A stretch of 64,000 bases of DNA. It comes from Manihot esculenta. Taxonomy: Eukaryota > Streptophyta > Magnoliopsida > Malpighiales > Euphorbiaceae. Under the pieces are notes generated by a model. That model saw nothing but the letters and a program-made list of their open reading frames with translations. It was not told the origin of the DNA and ran no database searches. The stretch is taken from NCBI RefSeq assembly GCF_001659605.2, contig NC_035172.2, forward strand, positions 22,427,973 through 22,491,972, given 5' to 3'. This document shows, piece after piece, positions 50,267 through 61,950 of this stretch (position 1 is the first letter of the stretch; each line of letters opens with the position of its first letter). The position numbers and the translations under genes were made by a program.

Positions 50267-51172
50267 TTGTATGCTTGTGTGTTGTTCTTCAGAGGAGCCA
50301 GAATGCGAGGTGCTCGTCGATCTGTGGAATCGACTGGAGTTCCATCTGAGAGGGAAGGTATGGATACCTTTCCTCTTGCTCTGCCAAGAGCGCAGTCGTG
50401 GGGAGTCAGCAGATGGGGAACATCAAGGGACCCTGGAAGGTCTTTTGATGCAAGCAGAGAAGGAATGGCTCCAAGAAGGATGTCAGCTAGTATGAGGGAA
50501 GTGGAGATGGATGTTCAAAGAAGAGATATCAGTTTGGGAATCAGAGTGCCCGAAGAAGGCATGGGAGATTCTCAGGAGGATGCTCAGACTCAGGATTCTA
50601 GGATTTCAGGTTCAGGAGGGATTGATCCCTCCACTTTGAGTACAGCCTCCACGAAAAGCAAGAAGTGGGGCAGAGGCCTCAGAAGGTCGAAGAAGAAGTT
50701 TTGGCAGAATTTGAAGGCTAGTTTGGGATTTGGTGGCTTAAGCTCTGGCTCAGGCAGTTCAAGATGCGTGAGGTGTGGAAGGCCGCACAAGGGAGTCTGT
50801 CTGATTGGGACTAATCTATGTTTCAGGTGCGGACAGGAGGGGCACATAGCACGTGAGTGTCCCACTGTGCCCAGGTTGGCTTCGTCCCAGCCAGCAGCTC
50901 CAGGTAAAACAGCTCAGCCAGCAGCTCCAGCCATGTTTCAGGTTGGTAGTCGAGGCAGAGGAAGAGGGTCAGTCCCTCATCTCTCAGGCTCCCGTGGAGA
51001 AGTTCCGTCAGCTTCAGCTCGGATCTTCACCCAAGCTCAGCAAGAGGCAGACACATCGAACATGGTGGTGTCAGGTACGCTCACTTTTGAAAGTTCTGAT
51101 GTGTGTGTTTTTGTGAACCCTGGAGTTTCTCTTTCTTTAGTTGCTCTAGGAGCCGTCGAGAGGTTGAGTTGA
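50267..51172 (+). pseudogene. gag: gag-protease remnant of element B
   Basis: An open frame of 301 codons (no ATG at its first codon) directly after the acceptor-like TTCTTCAG. The CX2CX4HX4C zinc knuckle is at 50819-50860, preceded by a CxxC segment. The capsid core is missing. Unlike A, the frame passes the knuckle into a Gln/Ala/Pro linker and reaches the protease, where the catalytic Asp codon is AAC (Asn, 51116-51118), the same change as in A. It may still make an RNA-binding Gag-like protein but no active protease. Confidence 0.75.
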
Positions 51173-52118
51173 TAGCTTTTGGGCTAGAGTGTTCTCTTTG
51201 GGTCAGTAGACTCACGTGTGATCCATCTGGGGCAGAGTCAGTCTGCCGGTTCAGTTCTGTGTCAGTTGAGGGTAGATGCCTTCCACTCGACTTTGAGGTC
51301 CTAGACTTGACTGTCTGGACGTCAATCGAGGGATGGATTGGTTTTTGCTCGTGGTGCTATCTTGGTCTGTAGAGACAAGGTAGTCAAGTTCAGAGGACAG
51401 GATGGGTCAGAGGTAGTTTGTTGAGGGAACACAGTAGGGATGCCTAGAGGTTTGATGTCAGCCTGTCTGGTTCGTAGGGTACGTAGGAGGGGTTGTCAGA
51501 GGGTTCTAGTTCTTGTTGAAAGTTTTGCAGTCAGGTCGGGGAACCAGCCTCGACGCCAGTTGTTAGAGAGAGGTAGTAGTCAGAGTAGAGGCGAGACTTG
51601 GTAGACAAGGGATTTTATCCGACCTAGTACCTCACTCTGGAGTGTTCCAGTGTGGTTGTGGGAAAAGAAGGATGGATCCTTGAGACTTTGTAATGACTGT
51701 AAGCAGTTGACCAAGGTCACTACCAAGGGCAGGTATTCCTATGCAGGATGGATGATCTATTGGAACAGTTAGTAGAAGCTGATTGTTTTCCAAAATAGAT
51801 CTGAAATCCGGGTACTACCTGTGAGAGTTAGAGTTAGTGTTGGGTTAGCAGTAAGAAGAAGCCAGTTGTTAGTAGAGAAGATAAAGAGAGAAGAGTAAAG
51901 ATCAGAGAAGGTCAGAGTAGCGCAGCAGAAGATGGATGAGTTTCAGGAGAAGGTTGGGTATTGTTAAGGTGTTTCTTTTGGGAAAGGTGTGCCCAGAAGA
52001 CCCAGGAGTTTTTACTCCAGCAGTACCTGTGTCTCTCTTTTAGGAGAGGTTTTTAAGTTTTGCTTGCTTGTTCATGTATGATTGATGTTATGTTCTATGC
52101 TATGCCTGTTTGTTTGTG
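51173..52118 (+). pseudogene. Eroded protease-RT remnant of element B
   Basis: In several frames it follows the same text as element A at 3990-4930: the protease C-terminus, an RT linker, then an RT fragment around 51600-51800. The junction after the SKIDL-like segment to purine-rich sequence is the same as in A. The chromodomain-like scrap of A (about 4940-5110) is absent. Confidence 0.65.
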
Positions 52119-52140
52119 GAACATTCGGGGACGAATGTTC
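52119..52140 (+). other. Conserved stem-loop before the polypurine tract, element B
   Basis: GAACATTCG and CGAATGTTC pair perfectly over 9 bp with a GGGA loop, 2 bp before TTAAAGGGGGG. Confidence 0.65.
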
Positions 52141-52142
52141 TT

Positions 52143-52156
52143 AAAGGGGGGAAGAA
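52143..52156 (+). other. Polypurine tract, element B
   Basis: AAAGGGGGGAAGAA abuts the 3' LTR start. Confidence 0.9.
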
Positions 52157-54621
52157 TGTAATACCCGGCTAGATTCCGGCATCGGGATTCCTGCCTTCCG
52201 GCGGAATCTAGGGTGTTGGATCTCTCTAGAGGGGTAAAATGTGTTTTCTAAAATGTTTTCACATGATTTCATGGTTTTAAACGAAAAAGAATTGAGTTTT
52301 GAAGAGAGAAAAGACCAAGGAGACATTTGCCAGGTTCGGCCGCCGAAAGTGAGGTTCGGCCGCCGAACATGGAAAGGCTTCGGGAGCGCCTTTGGCCTCC
52401 GAAAGTCTTGTTTGAACGAGCCAAGGTTCGGCCGCCGAAAGTCAAGTTCGGCCGCCGAACATGCATGAGTTTAGGGGGCACGTTAGGCTGCCGAAGGTCT
52501 TCGACCAGGCCACCTATAAAGAGCCCTCAGATCGGAAATGGGAGAGTTTTCTCCCCATTCTCGAGCTCAGGTGAGTTTTTGTCCTCCCTTGGCCGTTTTC
52601 ATGTTTTTTCTTCATCTCCTTCATGTTTTCATGAGTTCCATGGTGGTTTTGAAGAGTTTTGAAGCTTAGATCAAGGATTTGGGAACTTGGAGCTTTTGGA
52701 GCTTGGATTCTCCACACCTCCGAGTTAGAGATCGCACAACCCTCGATCTTCAAGAGGTAAGTGTAGATCTTGGTTTTCCTTGAGTTTTCATGAAGTTTTA
52801 AGAAAGTTTAATGATGTTTTAATGGTTGAGTTGGGTAGATATGCATGTTTAAGGTTTATGTGGGTTTTATACCCAATGTATGTTATGTGATGTTTGTGTT
52901 GAGGAGTTTATGTTAGTTTATGCTCCTTTATGCATGTGGGAGTGAGTATGCATGTTTGGGAGAGAGTATGTAAGGATTTGGGGTGTTTTGAGTTTGGTTT
53001 TTGGCTTGGCAGAATCGGACCTGTCGTCCAGAGGGGACCAGGTTCGGCCGCCGAAAGGAGTTTCGGCCGCCGAACCTGCATGGGAGGCAGTCTTTAGGCT
53101 GCCGAACGTGCCCCCGAAGGAGGGACTTTCGTTTCTGTCCAAGGGTTTCGGCCGCCGAACCTGCCGCCGAACTTACCCGAGTTTCGTCTCTGGAAGGGAT
53201 TTTCGGCCGCCGAAGGTGCCGCCGAAAGTGCCCTGCCCAGCCGTTTCTTGGATGTTTCCTATGTATGTTTAAGTGATGTTCTAGGGGGTTTTTGGGGGTA
53301 TGTTTATGAGTTGTTTAGAGTATGTTTGGCACCTCATTCGAGTCCACCTGTGTAGGATCGAACCCGAGAGACCGAGGAGGCCAGTAGTGCTAGCTGTTGC
53401 AGAGTCAGTCAGCGTCTGCCAGGAGGTGAGTAGAACTAAACTTAATCTTTTATGCACAAAATCTAATGCCTAAAGCATGTTCATGCATCATGATTATATG
53501 TATTAGGTTGATTGCACTAGTTTCACGAATATGACGCATTGCATTATTTGATGTTGATGGAGGAAGGGTGGACCGAGGCGACTTCAATAGCCCATATCTG
53601 TCACGAGTCTTGTCTTAGTCCTTTGAGAGCCGGACAAGTACATGTAGGAAAGTCCATGTGAGCTCTTTGTGGACCAAACACCATGTCATGTATGTTACAG
53701 GCCTTTGTGAGCTCCTATGGGGGAGCCGGGCACCGACAGAGGGATTTTTGATGTCATGTCCATCCTCTGAGAGGAAAGATGCATGCAAAAAGACAGACTC
53801 TCAGAAACCAGGGTCCGTGGGGAATAAATATTGCATAAGCCCCAAGGCGGACAAGATTATGTGATTTCTCTGTGTTATGATGCATTTCATGAAAGTATGT
53901 AATTAATGAACTGTTTTCTATGTTTCTACTCACTGGGCTTTTTAGCTCACCCCTTTCCCCTAACCCCAGTGTTGCAGGTTTAAGTCAGAGCTCAGAAGTC
54001 AGCGGGGTAAAGATTAAGTGACGTGTGGTTGTAATAGTATTAGATTAGTACTTTTAGTGTGGACATGTATTGAAATTGATATATGGATTTGTAAGAGATA
54101 TTGTAATGTAAAGTTAAGTAGAGTTATGTTTATGGATTAGACATGTGCTTGGCCCTGAAACTTGGTTAGTCCCTGTTTAATACATGATGTATGTTATGCT
54201 AAATGTTGAGTTATGTTTGAACTAAACTTGTGGCATGTGTTGTTTACCACGTTATGTAATGGATGAGGACCCTAGAGGAGGTCTGATGTTTGTGGTTTGA
54301 GGCATGCACAGGTTAGGTTCTAGTTCTTTGGATGTAATCCCAGCTTGACGTATGTTATGTTGACCCAGCTAGAGTTTTGATGAGGGCTCTAGTAGGGGGG
54401 TCCTTTTATGTTTCAGTTATGTTGCATACAGGTCGAGCTCGGTAATTACATCAGATGTTTCAGTTTTTATGTTTAAGTTGCGATCATGTATGGGATTTGA
54501 CCAGGTGATAGGAGGTATGTTTGGCTTGCTACGGGTCCCGGCGGCCTTAAGCCGATCTGGATCCTAGCGCCGGTGGCGGTTCGGGCCGTTACAGAGGGGT
54601 ATCGGTTTCCGGGTCGTTACA
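52157..54621 (+). repeat. 3' LTR of element B
   Basis: A complete LTR of 2465 bp. GCCGCC inverted repeats lie at 52334-52348, 52354-52368, 52426-52440 and 52446-52460, ahead of the TATA box at 52515-52520. A module of about 290 bp (about 53575-53870) is unrelated to the matching part of A. The end CGGGTCGTTACA is followed by ATATC. Confidence 0.92.
52515..52520 (+). promoter_or_regulatory. TATA box of element B 3' LTR
   Basis: TATAAA in CCACCTATAAAGAGCCC, 55 bp after the last GCCGCC unit. Confidence 0.6.
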
Positions 54622-54626
54622 ATATC
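54622..54626. repeat. Target-site duplication ATATC, right copy of element B
   Basis: It directly follows the 3' LTR and matches 48392-48396. Confidence 0.85.
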
Positions 54627-55971
54627 AAGGGCCAATGGGTCATCCAACATCCATCCACATCAACATCATATTATGCAATGCATCATATTCGTGAATTCTA
54701 ATGCAAGACAACCTATTTCATACATGGCATTTATGATGCATGATCATGCTTAAAAGTTTATTTGCTTGCAATAAAAAGAGTTGTGTTCTACTCACCTCTG
54801 GTTGACTCTGGACTAACTCTGAAGCAGCTAATACTGTTGGCCTCCTCGGTTCCTCAGGTCCGAACCTACACAGGTGGACTCAAATGAGGGACCAAGCAAA
54901 CTCTAAATATCTCCCCAAAAACCCTCTAAAACATCATAAAACATTCATAGAAAACATGCAAAGGAAGGCTGAACAGGGGACTTTCGGCGGCAGATTCGGC
55001 GGCCGAAGGTCCCTCCAGAGCTGAAAGTCAAGCACTTTCGGGGGCAGGGTTCGGCAGCCGAAAGTCCTTCCAGAGCCGAAAGTTACAACCTTCGGGGGCA
55101 AGTTCGGCGGCCGAAACTCCCATCCAGAGCCGAAAGTCCAAACTTTCGGGGGCGAGTTTAGGCGGCCAAACTGCCTCCACAGGCAGGTTCGGCGGTCGAA
55201 CCTGGGCTCTCTCAAAGGGCAGAACCCGATTCTGCCTTGCATATCAGCCACCCTCAATAACCCAATATGCAACAAACTATACTAAAACATACATAAACAC
55301 ATTTCCAAGCATATAGGGGCATAAAACTAACCTATACCCCAACAAACATCACATTTAGCATACATTTAACATTTGACTAACATAAACCCTAACAGTTACA
55401 TCTAGCCTAATCATGCATCAAAACCCTTAACCCCTTCTTAAAACTTACTTAAAACATGAAAAAAGAGAAGGATCTACACTTACCTCTTGAAGATCGAGAG
55501 GAGGGTGATCCAAACTTGGAGATTGGGAGAAATCGAGCTCCGGGGGTCTCCAAGCTTCAAAAACTTGATCTTAGCTTAAAAATCTTCAAGACAAAGTAAA
55601 AACTCATAAAAAACATGAAGGGATTGAAGGAAAACAACAAATCGACCATGGAAGGGCGAAATCTCACCTATGCCCGAAAATAGAGAGAGAAAACTCGCCC
55701 ATTTTCGGACAAGGGGCCTTTTATAGGTGGCTGGCCAGACCACCTTCGGGGGCCAAAGGTGCCTCCGCAAGAGGCCAATGTTCAGCGGTCGAACCTGGCT
55801 TTTTCCTTCCTTGGTCTTTTCTTTCAAAACTCATTTTTCTTTCTTCAATAAAACCATAAAACATATAAAAACATTTTATAAAAATATATTTTACCCTTCT
55901 AGAGGGTTCTGACATCCGAGATTCTGCTGGAAAGTAGGAATTCTGATGCTGGGGTCTAGCCGGGTATTACA
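54627..55971 (-). repeat. 3' LTR of element C, right segment
   Basis: It continues the LTR broken at 48396, with the same text as solo LTR F from GGGTCATCCAACATCC onward. It contains reversed GCCGCC units (about 54980-55205), a TATA box (55719-55725) and ends GGGTATTACA. Total LTR length without B is about 2139 bp. Confidence 0.9.
55719..55725 (-). promoter_or_regulatory. TATA box of element C LTR
   Basis: TATAAAA on the minus strand in the same context as in F. Confidence 0.6.
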
Positions 55972-55986
55972 TTCTTCCCCCCCTTA
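55972..55986 (-). other. Polypurine tract, element C
   Basis: On the minus strand AAGGGGGGGAAGAA directly precedes the LTR start TGTAATACCC. Confidence 0.9.
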
Positions 55987-55987
55987 A

Positions 55988-56009
55988 GAACATTCGTCCC
56001 CGAATGTTC
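55988..56009 (-). other. Conserved stem-loop before the polypurine tract, element C
   Basis: A perfect 9-bp stem GAACATTCG/CGAATGTTC with a GGGA loop when read on the minus strand. The position relative to the polypurine tract is the same as in A and B. Confidence 0.65.
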
Positions 56010-56104
56010 TACACACAAGCATAGCATGGCATAACACACAACAACAAGGAAGTACATAACAACAAACACTAACCTTAGAAGAGATAAGGGTATTGCTGGA
56101 GCAT

Positions 56105-57257
56105 GGACTCCCGTGTCTCCTAGGTACATTCTTCTATGTTGTGGTGATTCCAAAGGACTTTCACCATCGGAATTTCCTTATTCCTTAGCTTTCTGATCTG
56201 CGTGTCTAGGATCCGCACCAGCTGCTCAACATAGGTGAGATCTCCTAGGATCTCCACATCAGGCTCATTAAGAACCTTGTCCGGATCTGACACAAACTTC
56301 CGTAGCATGGAAACATGGAAAACCGGATGGATTCTCTCCATTAAAGCAGGCAAATCCAGATTGTACGATACATTCCCAATCTTCTGCAAGATTTCAAAGG
56401 GTCCGATGTACCGTGGAGCTAGCTTACCTTTCTTCCCAAAACGAATCACCCCTTTCATAGGAGACACCTTGAGCAACACCATATCTCCCTCCTGAAACTC
56501 TACAAGCTTCCTGCGGACATCTGCATAACTTTTCTGCCGACTCTCAGCAGTTCTGATCCTTTCTCTGATAATAGGCACTACTCTGCTGGTGATCTCTACT
56601 AGCTCAGGCCCTGCCAAGGCCCTTTCTCCAACTTCTTCCCAGCAGACAGGTGACCTGCACTTCCTCCCATACAAAGCTTCATATGAAGCCATCCCTATGC
56701 TAGCATGATAGCTGTTATTGTAGGCAAACTCTACCAAAGGTAGATGCTGCCTCCAAGAACCGCCAAAATCTAGCACACACATTCTGAGCATATCTTCTAT
56801 AGTCTGGATGGTCCTCTCTGACTGTCCATCAGTCTGTGGATGGAAAGCAGTGCTAAAATCTAGCCTGGTGCCCATAGTGTTCTACAGACTTCGCCAAAAC
56901 CTAGAGGTGAACTGGGGTCCCCTATCTGACACTATTGAAACGGGAGCCCCATGCAGCCTGACAACCTCTTCCACATACACCTGCGCCAGTTTGTCCACAG
57001 AATAGCCACTCCTGACAGGGATGAAGTGAGCAGATTTGGTTAGTATGTCGACAACCACCCATATGGAGTCCAACCTGTTGGACGTTGCCGGTAACCCCAC
57101 CATAAAATCCATAGCTATATTTTCCCATTTCCACTCTGGAATTGGTAGTGGGTTGAGCATACCAGCCGGCTTTTGATGTTCCGGCTTCACCCTTTGACAT
57201 ACTTCGCAGGCAGACACGAACTGTGCCACTTCTCTTTTCATAGCTAGCCACCAATAG
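56105..57257 (-). pseudogene. pol: Integrase and chromodomain-like tail of element C
   Basis: Read leftward from the D insertion it opens with the Cys pair of the HHCC zinc finger (CEVC), then the D,D,E core: Asp in MDFMVG, Asp in SDRGPQF, and Glu in TDGQSERT after a stop at 56882-56884 (TAG where related copies have Gln). The tail holds an SH3-like [11 protein letters not shown] segment and [17 protein letters not shown], the start of a chromodomain, before a TAG at 56120-56122. Integrase inserts the DNA copy; chromodomain tails can steer it to heterochromatin. The same frame runs through both sides of the stop, so decay is by point changes. Confidence 0.88.
57253..57257. repeat. Target-site duplication AATAG, left copy of solo LTR D
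   Basis: AATAG precedes TGTAATACCAGG and recurs at 62165-62169. Confidence 0.93.
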
Positions 57258-57649
57258 TGTAATACCAGGCTAGATTCCGGCATCGGAATCCCTACCTTCC
57301 GGCGGAATCTCCGTTGGAATCTGGAATTTGGGAGATGCCAGAGTCTTCTAGAAGGGTAAAGTGTGTTTCTAAAATGTTTTCACATGATTTTATGGTTTTA
57401 AATGAAAAAAAGAAATGAGTTTTGAAAAGAATAGGCCAAGGAGGAAGGACCCAGGTTCGGCCGCCGAACCTCAAGTTCGGCCGCCGAACATGGGGCTGTT
57501 TCGGGAGTGCCTTAGGCCTCCGAAGGTTTTGAGGGAAGAAATCAGGTTCAGCCGCCAAACATGGGATAGTTTAGGGGGCACGTTAGGCTGCCGAAGGTGG
57601 TGAAGTTGTGAAAGCAGCTTAGGCCGCTGAAGGTGGTTGACCGGCCACC

Positions 57650-57656
57650 TATAAAA
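57650..57656 (+). promoter_or_regulatory. TATA box of solo LTR D
   Basis: TATAAAA in GGCCACCTATAAAAGGCC. Reading direction is opposite to the C pol gene. Confidence 0.6.
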
Positions 57657-59372
57657 GGCCCCTCAGACCGAAAATGGGCGAGTTTTCTCCCCATTCTCGA
57701 GCTAAGGTGAGTTCATGTCCTCCTTTGGTCGATTTCATGTTCTTTCTTCAAATCTTTCAAGTTTTAACAAGTTTTAGCTTGGGTTTTGAAGTTGTGAGCT
57801 TAAGATCAAGTTTTGGGAGCTTGGAGACCCAAGGAGTTGTTTCCTCCTATCTCCAAGTTAGGGATCGCACCAACCCTCGATCTTCAAGAGGTAAGTGTAG
57901 ATCCACACCCTTTTCTTTGTTTTAAGCAAGTTTTAAGAAGTTTTGATGCTTGTGTGAGGGTAGATGTGCATGTTTAGGTTTATGTGGGTTTTATGCTCAA
58001 TGTATGTTATATGATGTTTTGTTGGGTGGTTTAAGCTAGTTTATGCCCTATATGCATGAGGGAGTGTGTATGCATGTTTGGGAGAGAGCATGTGAGGTTT
58101 TGGGTTGTTTTGGAAGGTTTGGAGGCTATTTGTGCATGAGGAGGCTGAGTTTTGCCCTTCGGGAAGAACTCAGGTTTGGCCGCCGAAGGGACTTTCGGCC
58201 GCCGAACCTGCCTGCGGTGGCTTGTTTTGGCTGCCGAACCCTGCCCCCGAAAGTTAGACTTTCAGCTTTGGAGGGGAGTTTCGGCCACCGAAGGTGCCGC
58301 CGAACATGCACGAGTTTCGGCTCTGAAACCACTTTCGGCCGCCGAAGGTGCCGCCGAAAGTGGCTGAGTTTCGGCTCTGGAGGGACTTTCGGCCTCCGAA
58401 CCTGCCGCCGAAAGTGCCCTATTCAGCCTTCTTTTGCATGATTTCTATGATTGTTTTATGATGTGTTAGGGGGTTTTTAGGGAGATGTTTAGAATCCTAT
58501 TAGAGTATGTTTGGTCCCTCATTTGAGTCCACCTGTATAGGATCGGACCCGAGGAACCGAGGTGTTCAACAGTGAGTTAGCTGCTTCAGAGTTAGTCCAA
58601 AGCTAGCCAGAGGTGAGTAGAACTGAACTTTATGTTTAACAAATGAATAAAATGTTTTAAGCATGTTCATGCATCATGAATACCATGTTATGGAATAGGG
58701 TGTTTGCATTAGAATTCACGAATATGATGCATTGCATAATACGATGATGATTATGTGGATGGATATTGGATGATCCTCTAGCCCTCAGTATGACATGATA
58801 TGACATGATATGAAATGATATAATATGACATGTCTGATATGATATGAGATGGAAAGATCAGGTGTGGCTATATCGCCCCTGGCACAGAGCAAGACCAGGT
58901 GTGGCCGTATCGCCCCTGGCACAGAGTATTGCTGAACTTGTTATGATATGAGATTTCTATGTAGAGGGCTATTGGTGACAAATTCATCCTTGATATGATT
59001 TGTTTGTGATGTGATGTATTCCATGATAGCATATGTTTTAATGAACTATTTATTTTTATATAGTTTCTGCTCACTGGGCTTTATAGCTCACCCCTTTCCC
59101 TTAACCCCCAGGTTTGCAGGGGCAGAGATAGTTCAGGAGGTCAGCAGGTTATGGCTATGGTTATATGTTGTAATAGAATAGAAGTGGACATGATGTAATG
59201 AAAAGATGTGTAATAAAATGTAAAATGTTATAATGAAATGTAATGGATAGAGATGTGCTTGGCTCGAGTGTTTGGTTAATCCCATTGTCTCATGATCTTT
59301 ATGTAATATTTTTATATTGAGAAACGTTGAACCAAGCTTGGTATATGTTATGTTGACCCAACTGGAGCATTT

Positions 59373-59377
59373 GATGA
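59373..59377. repeat. Target-site duplication GATGA, left copy of solo LTR E
   Basis: Identical to 61946-61950; removing E and one copy restores the ATTTGATGAGGGCTCCAG text seen in F. Confidence 0.93.
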
Positions 59378-59572
59378 TGTAATACCCGGCTAGATTCCGG
59401 CATCGGAATCCCTACCTTCCGGCGGAATCTCCGTTGGAATTTGGAATTCTGAAGATGCCAGAGGCTTCTAGAGGGGTAAAATGTGGTTTCTAAAATGTTT
59501 TTACTGATTTCATGGTTTTAAATGGAAAAGAATTGAGTTTTGAAAAGAAAATACCAATGAGGCATTTACCAG

Positions 59573-59647
59573 GTTCGGCCGCCGAAAGTCAGGTTCGGCC
59601 GCCGAAAGTCAGGTTCGGCCGCCGAAAGTCAAGTTCGACCGCCGAAC
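59573..59647. repeat. Tandem 20-bp GCCGCC units in solo LTR E
   Basis: Units at 59573, 59593 and 59613 are identical over the 15-bp core; the unit at 59633 has GACCGCC in place of GGCCGCC. Other LTRs have fewer or more widely spaced units here. Confidence 0.85.
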
Positions 59648-59793
59648 GTGGAAAGGTTTTGGGAGCGCTTTTGGCCTCCGAAAGTCTTGTTTGAACGAGC
59701 CAAGGTTCGGCGGCCGAACCTCAAGTTCGGCCGCCGAACATGCATGAGTTTAGGGGGCACGTTAGGCTGCCGAAGGTCTTCGACCAGGCCACC

Positions 59794-59799
59794 TATAAA
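59794..59799 (+). promoter_or_regulatory. TATA box of solo LTR E
   Basis: TATAAA in GGCCACCTATAAAGAGCCC, identical in context to B. Confidence 0.6.
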
Positions 59800-61945
59800 G
59801 AGCCCTCAGATCGGAAATGGGCGAGTTTTCTCCCCATTCTCAAGCTCAGGTGAGTTTTTGTCCTCCTTTGGTCATTTTCATGTTTTTCTTCATCTCCTTC
59901 ATGTTTTCATGAGTTTTATGGCTGTTTTGAAGAGTTTTCAAGCTTAGATCAAGTTTTGGGAACTTGGAGACCCAAGGAGTTGGTTCCTCCCATCTCCAAG
60001 TTAGAGCTCGCACAAACCCTCGTCTTCAAGAGGTAAGTGTGGATCTATGCTTTCCTTTACGTTTCATGAAGTTTTAAGTAAATTTTAAGAGGTTTTAATG
60101 GTTAAGTATGGGTAGATATGCATGTTAGGCTTTATGTGGGTTTTTATGCAAATGTATGCTTATGCCCGTTTATGTATGTTTATGTGATGATATGTTGAAG
60201 GTTTAAGCTAGTTTATGCATGTGGCAGAGTGTATGCATGATTGGGAAGGAGCAAGTGAGGTTTTGAGTAGTTTGATGGTTTTGGCCTATGTGGGCCATAA
60301 GCTATCTATGTATGCTTTTGATGTTCTTTGTTGGAGTTTAAGCTTGTTTAAGCTCCTTTTTGCATGGCTAAGGGTTTATACATGTTTTGGTAAAGTTGGG
60401 AGCTTGTTTTGGGGTGTTTGGAAGGTTTGGGAGGCTTGAATGCATGAGAAGCTGAGTTCTGCCCTTCTGGGAAGAACTCAGGTTCGGCCACCGAAGGTAG
60501 CTTCGGCCGCCGAACCTGCCTATGGATGCATGGATTAGCCGCCTAACCTTGCCCCCGAAAGTTGTGTTTTGGCTTGAAAGCAGACTTTCGGCACCCGAAG
60601 GAAGGTTCGGCCACCGAAAGTGCCTGACTTTCATCTCTGGAGTGGGACTTTCGGCCGCCGAAAGTGCCCGAGTTTCGTCTCTGGAGAGAGGGTTCGGCCG
60701 CCGAAAGTACCCTGTCCAGTCTTTTCATGGGTGTTTTCTATGCATGTTTAAGTGATGTTTTAGGGGGTGTTTGGGTAGTTGTTTATGAGTTGTTTAGAGT
60801 GTGTTTGGCACCTCATTCGAGTCCACCTGTGTAGGATCGGACCCGAGGGACCGAGGAGGCCATCAGTGTTAGCAGTTGCAGAGTCAGTTCAGCGTCTGCC
60901 AGAGGTGAGTAGAACGACACTTAAGCTTTTATTTCACGAAATTAAATGCCTAAAGCATGTTCATGCATCATGATGATTATAGTAGGTTGATTGCACTAGT
61001 TTCACGAATATGGCGCATTGCATAATTTGATGACTATGATGATGTGGATGGACCAAGGCGACCCCAATAGCCCTAGAGATGTTGTAAGACCCGGCCGGGC
61101 CGGGCATACAGATGTTGTAAGACCTGGCCGGGCCAGGCATACTGATATTGAAGGGAGTTTTGGTGGTCATGTCCATCCGTGATATGGAATGTTTGTGATG
61201 TGATGCATTTCATGAAAGCATGTAATTTAATGAACTGTTTTTCTTCGTTTCTACTCACTAGGCTTTTTAGCTCACCCCTCTCCCCTAACCCCAGTGTTGC
61301 AGGTAGAAGGTCGACCGGGAAGTCTCAAGAGTTAAGATTGTGCTTATGTAATAGATTAGAGTTGTGTGGACATGTAATGTAAACTGAGATAATGGATTGT
61401 AAGATAATGAAATGTATTGTAATGTAATGTTATGCAAGTATAGTAGAGTTGTGTTATGTAATAGTACTGTGCTTGGCCCTAAGACTTGGTTAGTCCCTGT
61501 TTAGTACATGATATATGTAATGGTTTAATGTGGGTTGTGTTTGAACTAAACTTGTGGCATGTATTGTTTACCACGCTAGAGTATTGGATGAGGACCCTAG
61601 TGGAGGTCTTATGTTTGTGGTTTGATGCATGCACAGGTTAGGTTCTAGTTCTTTGGATGTAATCCCAGCTTGATGTATGTTATGTTGACCCAGCTAGAGT
61701 TTTGTTGAGGGCTCTAGTAGGGGGTTCTTTATGTTTCCAGTTATGTTGCATACAGGTCAAGCTCGGTATTTACATCATATGTTACAGTTTTTATGTTAAA
61801 GTTTTGATCATGTATGGGATTTGACCAGGTGATAAGAGGTATGTTTGGCTTGCTACGGGTCCCGGCGGCCTTAAGCCGATCTGGATCCTAGCGCCGGTAG
61901 CAGTTCGAGCCGTTACAGAGGGGTATCGGTTTCCGGGTAATTACA

Positions 61946-61950
61946 GATGA
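61946..61950. repeat. Target-site duplication GATGA, right copy of solo LTR E
   Basis: Identical to 59373-59377. Confidence 0.93.

Larger units (their letters stand above)
48397..54621 (+). mobile_element. Element B: non-autonomous sister of A, nested in the LTR of C
   Basis: A plus-strand element with a 3' LTR (52157-54621), a short internal region (50024-52156) and a 5' LTR that survives only from about 49196 to 50023. The first part of the 5' LTR is replaced by a triple GC-rich unit (48397-49195). The shared part of the two LTRs differs at only a few bases by eye, so it is young. Internal deletions match those of A, and B also lacks the chromodomain scrap A keeps. Confidence 0.88.
59378..61945 (+). 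mobile_element. Solo LTR E, nested in solo LTR D
   Basis: This 2568-bp LTR starts TGTAATACCCGG and ends GGGTAATTACA with GATGA duplications and no internal region. It belongs with A. At 59573-59632 the GCCGCC motif is a clean tandem array of three 20-bp units (GTTCGGCCGCCGAAAGTCAG-type), followed by a mutated fourth unit; one later unit (59705-59719) is in the opposite orientation. The TATA box is at 59794-59799. As the innermost insertion it is among the youngest events here, together with B. Confidence 0.94.

Noticed and set aside
57258..57283. An integrase start codon at 57283
   Set aside because: Those codons are read-through into solo LTR D. The integrase sequence continues instead at 62170 on the other side of the insertion.
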